Shown here in pieces: positions 26,349 through 36,163 of a stretch of 64,000 bases of DNA. The position numbers and the translations under genes were made by a program. Positions within the stretch are counted from its first letter, which is position 1; each line of letters begins with the position of its first letter. Origin of the DNA: Hyphomicrobiaceae bacterium. Its GTDB lineage: Bacteria; Pseudomonadota; Alphaproteobacteria; Rhizobiales; Devosiaceae. The stretch lies in assembly GCA_020638095.1 (NCBI GenBank), contig JACKJF010000004.1, forward strand, positions 496,001-560,000, written 5' to 3'. A model generated the notes under the pieces. That model ran no database searches, had not been told where the DNA came from, and was given only the letters and a program-made list of their open reading frames with translations.

Positions 26349-28292
26349 CTATTTCATCCGGTTGGCGATGAGGTCATTGACGACTTCGGGATCGGCAAGG
26401 GTCGACGTGTCCCCGAGCGAGCCGAAATCGTTCTCCGCAACCTTGCGCAGGATACGCCGCATGATCTTGCCTGACCGGGTTTTCGGCAGGCCGGGTGCCC
26501 ATTGAATGTGATCGGGTGTCGCGATCGGACCAATCTCCTTGCGCACCCACTGCACCAGTTCCTTGCGCAAATCGTCCGTCGGTGTTTCACCCGCCTTTAG
26601 CGTCACATAGCAGTAGATGCCCTGCCCCTTGATATCGTGCGGGAATCCGACGACCGCGGCCTCGGCAACCTGGTGGTGGGCGACCAGCGCGCTTTCGATC
26701 TCGGCGGTACCCATGCGGTGACCGGAGACATTGAGCACGTCGTCGACGCGTCCCGTGATCCAGTAATAGCCGTCAGCGTCGCGCCGGCATCCATCGCCGG
26801 AGAAATAGTAGCCTTTGAAATCGGAAAAATAGGTCGCGACGAACCGCTCGTGATTGCCGAACACGGTGCGCAGTTGCGACGGCCAGCTGTCCTTGAACGC
26901 AAGCACGCCCTCGGCCTCGACCGTGTCGATCTCCTGCCCGGTCGTCGGATCGATGATCACCGGCTGCACCCCGAAGAACGGCTTGGTTGCCGATCCTGGC
27001 TTCGTCGCGGTCGCGCCGGGCAGTGGCGTGATCATGAACCCGCCCGTCTCGGTCTGCCACCACGTATCGACGATGGCGCAGCGGTCACGTCCGACATGCT
27101 TGTAGTACCAGTTCCATGCCTCCGGGTTGATCGGCTCCCCGACGGTTCCCAGAATCTTCAGCGAGCTCAGGTCGGCGCCATCCACATACTGGTCACCAGC
27201 GCCCATCAGCGCACGGATCGCCGTCGGCGCGGTGTAGAACTGGTTGACCTTGTGCTTGTCGCAGACTTCCCAGAAACGGGACGGGCTGGGATAGGTGGGC
27301 ACACCCTCAAACATCAGGCTCGTCGCCCCGTTCGCCAGTGGCCCGTAGACGATGTAGGAGTGACCAGTAACCCAGCCGACGTCGGCGGTGCACCAGTAGA
27401 CGTCACCGTCGCGATAGTCAAAGGTGAGCTGGTGGGTCATCGAAGTATAGACCAAATAGCCGCCGCTCGTGTGCAGAACACCCTTGGGCTTGCCCGTGGA
27501 ACCGGACGTGTAGAGAATGAAGAGCGGGTCTTCGGCATTCATCGGCTCGGCGGGGCAATCCGCCGAAACATTCGCCGAAGCTTCGTGCAGCCACACATCC
27601 TGGTCAGGACTGGTCGGCACATCGCCGCCGGTATTGCGGACGACCAGCACCTTCTGCGCCACGCCCGCCTTCTGAATGGCGAGATCGACATTCTTTTTCA
27701 GCGCGACCGAGCGTCCGCTGCGGCGTCCCTCGTCGGCCGTAATCGTCACGTTTGAACCGCAATCGGTGATGCGGCTGGCGAGTGAATCCGGAGAGAACCC
27801 GGCGAAAACGATCGAGTGGATGGCCCCGATCCGCGCACAGGCCAGCATCGCATAGGCGGCTTCTGGGATCATCGGCAGGTAAATGGTGACCCGGTCACCC
27901 TTCTTGACGCCCATCGAGTTGAGAACGTTGGCCATCTTGCCGACACTCTCTGCCAGCTGGCCGTAGGTGATGTGCTTGGCAGGCGTGTTCGGATCATCCG
28001 GTTCCCAGATGATCGCCGTCTGGTTGGCACGCTTGGGCAGGTGCCGGTCGATGCAGTTGTATGCAACGTTGAGTTCGCCGTCTTCGAACCACTTGATCGA
28101 AACGTTCGGATATTCAAACGTCGTGTTCTTGATCTTGGTCGGTTCCTTGAACCATGTCAGCCGCTTGGCCTGGTCCCGCCAGAATCCATCCGGGTCGTTG
28201 ATCGAGCGCGCATACATTTCGTCATACTGCGCCGCCGTCACCAAAGCGTTCTTGGCCAGCTCCTCGGGTGGCTGGTGAACTTCGATATGCAT
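26349..28292 (-). CDS. acs: Acetate--CoA ligase (AMP-forming acetyl-CoA synthetase)
   Basis: Converts acetate (often also propionate), ATP and CoA to acyl-CoA via an acyl-adenylate. It has 647 residues from the ATG at 28292, which has GGAGG six bases upstream; a TTG five codons earlier overlaps that site. Visible are the P-loop [10 protein letters not shown], the WWQTETGG adenylation motif, [13 protein letters not shown], and the C-terminal [11 protein letters not shown], whose lysine is catalytic and acetylated in known enzymes. It follows livF by 90 bases on the same strand and is followed by a terminator, so it is probably the last gene of the transporter operon. Confidence 0.96.
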   Translation of the reverse strand: MHIEVHQPPEELAKNALVTAAQYDEMYARSINDPDGFWRDQAKRLTWFKEPTKIKNTTFEYPNVSIKWFEDGELNVAYNCIDRHLPKRANQTAIIWEPDDPNTPAKHITYGQLAESVGKMANVLNSMGVKKGDRVTIYLPMIPEAAYAMLACARIGAIHSIVFAGFSPDSLASRITDCGSNVTITADEGRRSGRSVALKKNVDLAIQKAGVAQKVLVVRNTGGDVPTSPDQDVWLHEASANVSADCPAEPMNAEDPLFILYTSGSTGKPKGVLHTSGGYLVYTSMTHQLTFDYRDGDVYWCTADVGWVTGHSYIVYGPLANGATSLMFEGVPTYPSPSRFWEVCDKHKVNQFYTAPTAIRALMGAGDQYVDGADLSSLKILGTVGEPINPEAWNWYYKHVGRDRCAIVDTWWQTETGGFMITPLPGATATKPGSATKPFFGVQPVIIDPTTGQEIDTVEAEGVLAFKDSWPSQLRTVFGNHERFVATYFSDFKGYYFSGDGCRRDADGYYWITGRVDDVLNVSGHRMGTAEIESALVAHHQVAEAAVVGFPHDIKGQGIYCYVTLKAGETPTDDLRKELVQWVRKEIGPIATPDHIQWAPGLPKTRSGKIMRRILRKVAENDFGSLGDTSTLADPEVVNDLIANRMK

Positions 28293-28381
28293 GTTGATCC
28301 TCCGCAAACTGGCGCGTTCAGGCCCTGGAAAGCCGCTATCGCACCCACAAATGTTGCCGGCCGTCAGTGCCGGTCAATCGC

Positions 28382-29145
<764 letters not shown>

Positions 29146-29146
<1 letters not shown>

Positions 29147-29916
29147 CAGTTCGCTCCCCCGAGATAGGCTTCCTTGACCTTCGGATCGTTGCGCACATCC
29201 TCCGGGTCGCCTTCAGCGATGATGCGCCCCTGAGCCAGCACGGAGATCTTGTCAGCCAGCGAAAACACCACGTGCATGTCATGCTCGATGATGATTTTCG
29301 TCATGCCGCGTTCTTTGAGCTTTTTCAAAAGATCGATCGTGGTGTTGGTGTCGTGACGCGACATGCCTGCGGTCGGCTCGTCCAGAAGAAGCAGGCGCGG
29401 ATGCTGGATGAGGCACATGGCCAGCTCCATGCGCCGCTTGTCACCACGGCTGAGCGCACCGGCATGATCCATCCGCCGCTCCCACAGCCCGACATCCTGG
29501 AGGATGCTTTCCGCCTCTTCCTGGATGGTTTTCTCGTCGAGAAGGTTCTCCCAGATATGAAGCTTGTAGGAACCGTCGCGCTTGGCGAAGGCCGGCGTCA
29601 TCACATTGTGCAGTACCGGAAGATCGGGAAAGATTTCCGGCGTCTGGAACACGCGCGCGACGCCAAGCTGGTTGATCTCGTGAGGCTGCTTGCCGGTCAG
29701 GATATGCCCATCGAACACCACCGCCCCGCTGGTCGGCGCAAGCCGGCCGACAATCACATTGAGAAGGGTCGATTTGCCGGCGCCGTTTGGTCCGATGATC
29801 GCATGCGTCTTGCCTTCTTCGACCGCAAGGTCGATGTCGGAAAGCGCGTGGAGGCCACCGAAGGTCTTGCGCACGTCATCGACGTGCAGAACGACATTAT
29901 GCGACGTTGTCGTCAT
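29146..29916 (-). CDS. HAAT-family ABC transporter ATP-binding protein, LivG type
   Basis: First ATPase of the importer, 256 residues. Walker A GPNGAGKST is standard and Walker B is LLLLDEPTAGMS. The signature is LSRGDKRRMEL, not the usual LSxGxQ/LSYGEQRR, a variant found in amide/urea-like branches of the HAAT family. It lies nine bases after livM and overlaps livF. Confidence 0.94.
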
Positions 29917-29925
29917 TTCGCGCTC

Positions 29926-31140
29926 CTATTCGCCTGCCGGATCGCCCGCGACGGCAGGCGGCGTTTCCGGCAGTTTGGCGGGCTCCGCCGCGGCGGGCTT
30001 CCGGCGGAAGATGGATCCGATGCGCCGGGCGCCTTCCATGATGCCTCCAGGCAGGAAGACAACCACGAGCACGAACAAAAGCCCGAGGGTGAGTTGCCAA
30101 CCATCGCCGACGAACGGGCTGACAATCGCGATCAGGAAATCGCGAACCGGCTCCGGCAGCGCCCCGAACCAGTCATGCAGCACCGACTCGTTGATCTTGG
30201 AAAAGATGTTCTCGAAATACTTGATGAACCCCGCGCCAAGCACCGGACCCATCAAGGTTCCCGCTCCGCCGAGAATGGTCATCAGCACCACTTCGCCCGA
30301 CGCCGTCCACTGCATGCGCTCGGCGCCCGCCAATGGGTCCATTGCGGCCAGAAGCCCACCCGCGAGCCCGGCATACATGCCCGAAATCACGAATGCTGCC
30401 AGCATGTAGGGGCGCGTGTTGATGCCCGCATAACTAAGCCGCGTGCGGTTGGTCTTGATGGCGCGCAGGATCAGGCCGAACGGCGAACGGAAGATCCGCA
30501 ACGAAATGTAGAAGACGAAAATCGCGATCACGGCCGTGAAGTAGTAGCCGACATTGAAGGTGAAGAGCCAATCGCCGACCGGAAGCTTGATAGAGTCCTG
30601 CATCACCAGCCCGAAGAGGTTGGGGACCTGGGTCGACCCTTCGCCCATCAGGATCTGCGGATCAGAGGTGTAGACCTGAAGGCCCGTCTCGCCGTTCGTG
30701 AGTGGCGTGAAGACGGAGTACGCGAGGTTGTAGCTCATCTGGGCAAAGGCGAGCGTCAGGATCGAGAAGTAGATGCCTGATCGCCGGAGCGAAACATAAC
30801 CGATCAACAGTGCGAATACGCCCGAAAGCACGATCGCCAGAATGAGCCCGGGCAGGACGTTGAAGCTTAGAAGCTTGTACATCCACACGACCGAATAAGA
30901 GCCGACGCCGAGAAATGCGGCGTGGCCGAATGAAAGATATCCCGTCAAACCGAACAGAATATTGAACCCGATCGCAAAGATGCCGTAGATCGCGAACCTC
31001 TGCATGAGGTCCGGATAGCCGGCATTGAACTGCGCCAGGCTCGAGGTCTCGGGAAAGGGTTGCAGCAAAATCGGCGTGGCCAGCGTCAAAAACGTGACGA
31101 ACAGGAGAAAGCCGGTATCCTTAGCGCTCAATCCAAGCAT
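29926..31140 (-). CDS. HAAT-family ABC transporter permease, LivM type
   Basis: Membrane permease of 404 residues with about ten hydrophobic helices and the LivM block [19 protein letters not shown]. The C-terminal 25 residues are a Pro/Ala-rich cytoplasmic tail. A long loop (about residues 145-190, [18 protein letters not shown]) between helices is larger than in amino-acid LivM proteins. Its start is two bases after the livH stop. Confidence 0.92.
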   Translation of the reverse strand: MLGLSAKDTGFLLFVTFLTLATPILLQPFPETSSLAQFNAGYPDLMQRFAIYGIFAIGFNILFGLTGYLSFGHAAFLGVGSYSVVWMYKLLSFNVLPGLILAIVLSGVFALLIGYVSLRRSGIYFSILTLAFAQMSYNLAYSVFTPLTNGETGLQVYTSDPQILMGEGSTQVPNLFGLVMQDSIKLPVGDWLFTFNVGYYFTAVIAIFVFYISLRIFRSPFGLILRAIKTNRTRLSYAGINTRPYMLAAFVISGMYAGLAGGLLAAMDPLAGAERMQWTASGEVVLMTILGGAGTLMGPVLGAGFIKYFENIFSKINESVLHDWFGALPEPVRDFLIAIVSPFVGDGWQLTLGLLFVLVVVFLPGGIMEGARRIGSIFRRKPAAAEPAKLPETPPAVAGDPAGE

Positions 31141-31142
31141 GA

Positions 31143-32174
31143 CTATTCCTCCATCACGCCCTTGCGGCCCATCAGCCCGCGCGGCCGGGTCAACAGGATG
31201 ATGATGGCGACCAGATAGATGATGACCTGGTCAATGCCCGGAATCATCGACTTGACCTCGTTCATCGAGGCGAAACTCTGCAGGATGCCGAGCAGGAAAC
31301 CCGCGAGCACCGCACCCGGTAGCGACCCCATTCCTCCAACCACAACCACGACGAAGGAGAGCACGAGAAAATCCATTCCCATGTGGTAGTTCGGCGCGAG
31401 GATCGGCGTGTACATGACCCCCGCTATGCCGGCCACGGCGGCGGCGATGCCGAACATGATGGTGAAGCGCCGGTCGATGTTGATGCCCAGCAGGCCCACC
31501 GTTTCGCGATCCGCCATGCCGGCGCGAACGACCATGCCGAACGTGGTGAATTGCAGGAAGGCGAAAACTGCCCCGATCACGACCACGGCAAAGAGGAAAT
31601 AGACCATGCGCCAGTACGGATAGATGATCGCATTGGGTCCAAACCCGATCAAAACGCCGAAATCGAACGACCCGGTAAAGACACCAGGTGCACCCGTCTG
31701 GATGGGATTTGCGCCGAAAAACAGACGAACGATTTCCTGCATCACGATGGCGAGGCCGAAAGTGACAAGGATCTGTTCAGCGTGCGGGCGGCGGTAGAAG
31801 TGCTTGATCAGCCCCCGTTCCATGACGACGCCGATGATCAACATGATCGGTATCGCGAACAGGATCGCGATGGGTACCGACCAGTCGATCAGAAATGCCC
31901 CAACATCGGGACCGAACCAGGAATCGACGTAGGGAACCTGAACCTTGAGCGGATTGCCCAGAAAATCCTTCTGGGTCGGATCGATCTGTTCGAAAGACAA
32001 TGTGAGCAGGCGCTGCAGCGTCACGGCGCAGAAGGCGCCAAGCATGAAAAGCGCGCCATGCGCGAAGTTGACAACGCCCAGCGTCCCGAAAATCAGCGTC
32101 AGCCCAAGCGCGATCAGCGCATAGGCTGAACCTTTGTCGAGCCCGTTGAGAACTTGCAGAATGATGGCGTCCAT
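31143..32174 (-). CDS. HAAT-family ABC transporter permease, LivH type
   Basis: Membrane permease of 343 residues. The N-terminal [21 protein letters not shown] and [12 protein letters not shown] blocks are standard for LivH. A polar insertion at about residues 48-80 ([19 protein letters not shown]) lies outside the core helices and is longer than in amino-acid transporters. It follows the binding-protein gene across a 91-base gap that carries a hairpin. Confidence 0.92.
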   Translation of the reverse strand: MDAIILQVLNGLDKGSAYALIALGLTLIFGTLGVVNFAHGALFMLGAFCAVTLQRLLTLSFEQIDPTQKDFLGNPLKVQVPYVDSWFGPDVGAFLIDWSVPIAILFAIPIMLIIGVVMERGLIKHFYRRPHAEQILVTFGLAIVMQEIVRLFFGANPIQTGAPGVFTGSFDFGVLIGFGPNAIIYPYWRMVYFLFAVVVIGAVFAFLQFTTFGMVVRAGMADRETVGLLGINIDRRFTIMFGIAAAVAGIAGVMYTPILAPNYHMGMDFLVLSFVVVVVGGMGSLPGAVLAGFLLGILQSFASMNEVKSMIPGIDQVIIYLVAIIILLTRPRGLMGRKGVMEE

Positions 32175-32216
32175 CGCCCGCCCCCTCGATCAAAAACGCC
32201 GGCCGTCAGAGAGATA

Positions 32217-32242
32217 CCGATCGCACGCGAACGCGCGATCGG
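32217..32242 (-). other. Intercistronic hairpin with UUCG loop
   Basis: On the minus strand an 11-bp stem (one G-U pair) closed by a UUCG tetraloop lies between the binding-protein stop and livH. It has no T run directly after it, so it looks like an mRNA stabiliser or partial attenuator that gives more binding protein than permease. Confidence 0.55.
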
Positions 32243-32265
32243 CAACATTGTTGTCGTGGACGGGA

Positions 32266-33621
32266 CTAGGCGCCCGGGTTGCAGGCCCCAAGGGTCGCTT
32301 CGTCGCCACCGAACATTTCGTGGTTCGGGGCATATTCGACCTGAGCCCGCGGAGTGATTTCCACCACTTCGAGGGTATCGTACTGGTTGGACGGGTTTTC
32401 CTTGCCCTTCACGACCAGAACGTCCTTGAAGCACTGGTGATCGGCGGCGCGGTAAAGCGTCGGACCGTTGCCCAGTCCGTCGAACTCGAAGCCTTCGAGG
32501 GCTTCGGCAACCGCACAGGGATTGAACGAACCTGCCCGTTCCACTGCGTCCGCATAGAGCATGACCTGGGCATAACAGGTCTGCGCGGAGTTTGACGGCG
32601 GCTGGCCGTACTTTTCACCGAACGACTTGACGAAAGCCTGGGTACCCGCGTCGGAAAGCTGCCAGTTCCAGTTCATCGAACCGTACACGCCCTTGATATT
32701 GGCGCCGGCACCATCCGCCATCAGTTCCGAATAGAGCGGAACGACGATTTCGAACTGCTTGCCGTTGACCTGCTTGTCGCGAAGGCCGAACTGAACCGCC
32801 TGCGTCAGCGAGTTGATCATGTCGCCGCCGTAATGGTTCAAGACCAGAACGTCTGCACCCGAATTCAGGACCGGCGCGATGTAGGACGAGAAATCGCCTG
32901 CGCCGACCGGGGTGAGCACGTTGTTGACCGTCTCCCAGCCTATCTGCTCGGTGAAGAGCTGGATCGAAGCCTGCTGCGTCCAGCCCCAGGTATAGTCGGC
33001 CGTCAGGTGATAGGCGCGGCGATCGGTTCCATAAGCCGTCTTCAGCACCGGAGCCAGCGCAGCGCCGGACATGTAGGCGTTGAAGAAGTGACGGAAACCG
33101 TTGGCCTTGCGGTCCTTGCCGGTGGTGTCGTTGGAGTGGGTCAGGCCAGCCATGAAGATGATGCCGGCTTCCTGGCAGAGGCCCTGAACCGCGACGGCAA
33201 CGCCCGAAGACGAACCGCCGTTGATCATGACCACGCCGTCTTTCTCGATCATTGACCGGGCGGCAGCGCGCGCGGCGTCTGACTTGGTCTGGGTGTCGCC
33301 AGTTACATAGTCGACCTGCTTACCCAGCACGCCATTGCCCTTGAGGGCTTTGGAACTGAAGGTGCTGAGCATGCCGCCGTCACCGATACCGTTCAGGTGC
33401 TCGACCGCAAGCTGCTGCGCCCGCAATTCGTCCAGGCCTTCAGCGGCATACGGACCGGTCTGCGGGACGTTGAAACCGAATTTCACCGTCGAACCGGTCG
33501 GTTCGTTGGTGAAGCCATAGGCATTTGTGATGATGGTCGGCGCGACGCCGGTCGCCACAATACCAGCCAGGCCGGTCTTCAGGACCCGGCGTCGGCTGAT
33601 GCCTTTCTTCTGATCGCTCAT
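32266..33621 (-). CDS. Periplasmic substrate-binding protein of the HAAT ABC transporter, Tat-exported
   Basis: Captures the substrate in the periplasm for the LivHMGF-type permease. It has 451 residues. The N-terminus is a Tat signal: SRRRVLKTG followed by a hydrophobic stretch. The mature part has the periplasmic-binding-protein type I fold (VKFGFNVPQTGPYAAEG, INGGSSSGVAVAVQ, LTADYTWGW). Close similarity by eye is to binding proteins annotated for amide/urea-type compounds, but a true ligand cannot be read from sequence. Its position in one operon with acs suggests a small carboxylate or amide. GAGGAGG lies seven bases before the ATG. Confidence 0.92.
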   Translation of the reverse strand: MSDQKKGISRRRVLKTGLAGIVATGVAPTIITNAYGFTNEPTGSTVKFGFNVPQTGPYAAEGLDELRAQQLAVEHLNGIGDGGMLSTFSSKALKGNGVLGKQVDYVTGDTQTKSDAARAAARSMIEKDGVVMINGGSSSGVAVAVQGLCQEAGIIFMAGLTHSNDTTGKDRKANGFRHFFNAYMSGAALAPVLKTAYGTDRRAYHLTADYTWGWTQQASIQLFTEQIGWETVNNVLTPVGAGDFSSYIAPVLNSGADVLVLNHYGGDMINSLTQAVQFGLRDKQVNGKQFEIVVPLYSELMADGAGANIKGVYGSMNWNWQLSDAGTQAFVKSFGEKYGQPPSNSAQTCYAQVMLYADAVERAGSFNPCAVAEALEGFEFDGLGNGPTLYRAADHQCFKDVLVVKGKENPSNQYDTLEVVEITPRAQVEYAPNHEMFGGDEATLGACNPGA

Positions 33622-33647
33622 CGCGTTCCTCCTCAGATTGCGACGAT

Positions 33648-33673
33648 AGCCGCAGCTTCCTCCAGCTGCGGCT
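33648..33673 (-). promoter_or_regulatory. 5'-leader hairpin displaying GGAGGA in its loop
   Basis: Perfect 10-bp inverted repeat AGCCGCAGCT / AGCTGCGGCT around six bases. On the minus-strand RNA the loop reads GGAGGA. It is 26 bases before the binding-protein ATG and separate from the working ribosome site at the start. Confidence 0.6.
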
Positions 33674-33683
33674 CGTCGGCGTC

Positions 33684-33713
33684 ACCATATCGGACGACTG
33701 AAAACGAATGCAA
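33684..33713 (-). promoter_or_regulatory. Possible promoter of the binding-protein operon
   Basis: TTGCAT (33713-33708), 18-base spacer, TATGGT (33689-33684), both four of six to sigma-70. It would start transcription just before the GGAGGA hairpin. Confidence 0.4.
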
Positions 33714-33772
33714 CAATGACTTGTTTTCAAACGACATTTCTGTAAATTCTGCCTGAAATGTGCCAGAAAGCA

Positions 33773-33790
33773 TGTAAATCCGTTTACAAA
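33773..33790. promoter_or_regulatory. Operator-like palindrome before the ScfR-type gene
   Basis: TGTAAA-TCCG-TTTACA, a perfect 6-4-6 inverted repeat, whose right half extends to TTTACAAA. It lies 35 bases before the regulator's start codon. The right half resembles the TTTGCAAA-type sites reported for RamB/PrpR relatives of this family, so autoregulation is plausible. Confidence 0.45.
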
Positions 33791-33825
33791 ATACGCGATC
33801 CGGCTGCGGAAAAATGGAGTCCGTC

Positions 33826-35400
33826 ATGCGCGCGCCGATTGGCCTCAGGGTTCGAAATCAACGTCAAATCAAGGGTCTCACCCAGGCGAGCCTCGCCAAA
33901 CAGACGGGCATATCGGCGAGCTACCTCAATCTCATCGAATCCAACCGTCGCGACGTTGGAGGCCGCCTGTTGCACCGGCTGGCCGAAGCCCTCGAAGTCG
34001 AATTGTCCGATCTCACGGGTGAGGCCGAACAGCGCCTGCTGACGGAACTGCACGAAGCCTTCGCCGACCCGGTCCTCGAATCGCTGCGCCTGGGTGAGGA
34101 AGACGCGCATCAACTTGTCGCGCGTCAGCCGCAGATGGGCCGCGCCCTGCACCAGCTTTACCGGGCGTTTCTCGACATGCGATTCCGGGCCTATGCCTAC
34201 TCGCACCGGCTCCAGTCGGACCCACTGTTTTCCTCGCTGCTGCATCAGATGTTAAGCAACATTACTGCCGTGCGCTCCGCCGCCGAAATCCTCCGCGACG
34301 TTCCGGATATCGCGACAACCGAGCGCGGCCGATTCCACGAAACGATCACCAGCCAGGCCGAATCCCTTTCCGCCGCAGCCCGCTCGCTCATCGCCGAATT
34401 TGACATGGAGTCGGAGCGCCACCGGCGCCTGACACCGGCCCGCGAGGTCGACGACCTGCTGATCAGTCAGGACAATTACTTCCCGCAACTGGAAGACGCC
34501 GCCCACCGTCTTAGGAACCGGCTCACCACGGACGAACACGTCCACACGAACCAGCTCGTTTCCGCCCTCGAACGGGAACTGAACATTTCAGTGCGCTACG
34601 ACGGTCCGCCAGAGGGGCGAGCCGCGCCTGACGGTCGCGATTTCGGTTTCGACTCCGAAGCAAAGACCTTCTGGTTCCGGCCGGGGGTACCGATGGCCAC
34701 CCAGCGTTTTCAGCTTGCACGCCATCTCGCCATTGCCCGCGAGTCCGATCTTTTGCAGTCGCTGGTCAACGACGAGGCTTTGACGTCCGATCAGGCGCGC
34801 AAACTCGCCTTCAAGGCCCTCGGGTCCTACCTCGCGGGCGCAATTCTCTTTCCCTACGACGAATTCCTCGCCGCCGCCGTATCAGCCCGCTATGACCTCG
34901 ACTTCCTGTCCCAGAAATATGTCGCGAGTTTCGAGCAAGTCGCCCACCGACTTGTCACGCTGAGGGCACCCGGCGCTGCGGGAATTCCATTCGGATTCAT
35001 CCGCTCGGACGCATCCGGCTATCTCTCAAAGCAGTTCCCGCTTCCCGGGCTCCTGATGCCCAGCACTGGCCATGCCTGCCCGCTCTGGGTGCTGGGTGCT
35101 GCCTTTCGCCAGATGAATGCCGTGGTCACCCAGACCGCTCAGTTTACCGATGGCGCGCGCTTTCTGTTCGTTGCCAAGGCAAGCGCCAAGCGCGTCGCTT
35201 CCTATGCCGAAACACCGGTCTATTCGTCGGTGATGATCGCATGCGATATCATCAATGCCGACAAGACCGTCTACGGATCGGCGCTGAATTTGACTGACCC
35301 GGTGCTCGACGCTCGCGTCGGCCCGACCTGCAGACTCTGCGTCCGCAGCGATTGCGCCCACCGCCAGGAGGGCGCCGCCCAAAACCTTGCAGCCGGATGA
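33826..35400 (+). CDS. XRE-family regulator of the short-chain fatty acyl-CoA regulator (ScfR) type
   Basis: Transcription factor of about 524 residues. The N-terminal helix-turn-helix (GLTQASLAKQTGISASYLNLIESNRR, residues about 16-42) is followed by a helical region, an IrrE/ImmA-like middle domain (FQLARHLAIARE, without a clear HExxH), and a C-terminal DUF2083 with the four-cysteine end CRLCVRSDCAHR. Known relatives (RamB, PrpR, MccR types) bind acyl-CoA and control acetate, propionate or glyoxylate genes. GGAG six bases before the ATG at 33826 favours this start; an ATG at 33814 is the alternative. Divergent from the transporter-acs operon. Confidence 0.9.
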   Translation: MRAPIGLRVRNQRQIKGLTQASLAKQTGISASYLNLIESNRRDVGGRLLHRLAEALEVELSDLTGEAEQRLLTELHEAFADPVLESLRLGEEDAHQLVARQPQMGRALHQLYRAFLDMRFRAYAYSHRLQSDPLFSSLLHQMLSNITAVRSAAEILRDVPDIATTERGRFHETITSQAESLSAAARSLIAEFDMESERHRRLTPAREVDDLLISQDNYFPQLEDAAHRLRNRLTTDEHVHTNQLVSALERELNISVRYDGPPEGRAAPDGRDFGFDSEAKTFWFRPGVPMATQRFQLARHLAIARESDLLQSLVNDEALTSDQARKLAFKALGSYLAGAILFPYDEFLAAAVSARYDLDFLSQKYVASFEQVAHRLVTLRAPGAAGIPFGFIRSDASGYLSKQFPLPGLLMPSTGHACPLWVLGAAFRQMNAVVTQTAQFTDGARFLFVAKASAKRVASYAETPVYSSVMIACDIINADKTVYGSALNLTDPVLDARVGPTCRLCVRSDCAHRQEGAAQNLAAG

Positions 35401-35524
35401 AACGCGCCGGAAGGCGCGGAATGCTGGACAATTTTTGCCGAAGGCCCGATAGTCTCGGGCCATTGCCGCCGCAAGGATGGCAAGTGGCGGGCCCGGCCTT
35501 TGGGGACCGGCCGAGGGGGATAAG

Positions 35525-35932
35525 TTGGTCGACATCCTGATTGTCGAAGATGAGCCATCGATTCTGAGCTCTCTCGAATTCATCCTGAAACATGCCGGCT
35601 GGACCATCGAGAGTCTGACCGACGGCGAAAGTGCACTCCGGCGCCTCGAAGGCGCCCTGCCGCGGGCACTGGTGCTCGACGTCATGCTTCCGCGCCGCAA
35701 CGGATTCGAGGTCCTCAAGGAAATCCGGCACAATTCCAGAACCGCTGCACTTCCGGTTCTCGTGCTGACCGCCAAGGGTCAGCAGCAGGACAGGCGTACC
35801 GCCATGGAGCTCGGCGCCAGCGCCTTCATCACCAAACCCTATTCCAATGCGGAAGTTGTCGACGCAGTGCGCGCATTGCTCGGCCACGGCAGCAGTCCGG
35901 ATGCCTCCGATGCATCTCCCGGGCTGAACTGA
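35525..35932 (+). CDS. Receiver-only response regulator
   Basis: A 135-residue receiver domain with phosphoacceptor D52 (LVLDVMLPRRNG), acidic pair in IVEDEPS, T82 and K104 (FITKPYS). There is no DNA-binding output domain, only a ~15-residue Ser/Asp tail. It starts at a TTG (35525) with GAGGGGGA four bases before; no ATG is available. It lies three bases before the small membrane protein, so it belongs with the kinase downstream. CrbR-type partners normally have a LuxR-type output domain, so the missing output is odd. Confidence 0.9.
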   Translation: MVDILIVEDEPSILSSLEFILKHAGWTIESLTDGESALRRLEGALPRALVLDVMLPRRNGFEVLKEIRHNSRTAALPVLVLTAKGQQQDRRTAMELGASAFITKPYSNAEVVDAVRALLGHGSSPDASDASPGLN

Positions 35933-35935
35933 GCC

Positions 35936-36163
35936 ATGAGCCGCCGCCTCAGAATGATTGCCTTCTTCCTGCCCTGGATCGGCCTGCTGCTTTTCATGCC
36001 GCCGTTCGTCAAGCTTTTCGACAACCAGCTTCGCATTTTCGGCGTTCCCGCCATCGGGGTCTTTCTTTTTGGTGTTTGGGGCGGTCTGATCGCGATCTCG
36101 TTTGCCGTTCAGTCGCGCCTAGACCGCGACGACAAGCGCAAGGCCGAGGAAAACGCAGGATGA
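35936..36163 (+). CDS. Small two-helix membrane protein next to the symporter-kinase
   Basis: Seventy-five residues with two hydrophobic helices (about 9-28 and 36-57) joined by a short loop, and a charged tail (SRLDRDDKRKAEEN). The layout is like the DUF3311/DUF4212-type small partners found beside sodium:solute symporters, but I cannot assign a family. Its stop overlaps the kinase start by four bases, so they are made together, perhaps as one complex. Confidence 0.8.
   Translation: MSRRLRMIAFFLPWIGLLLFMPPFVKLFDNQLRIFGVPAIGVFLFGVWGGLIAISFAVQSRLDRDDKRKAEENAG

Noticed and set aside
26637..27755. Plus-strand open frame of 372 codons inside acs
   Set aside because: Antisense of acs with no recognisable domain.
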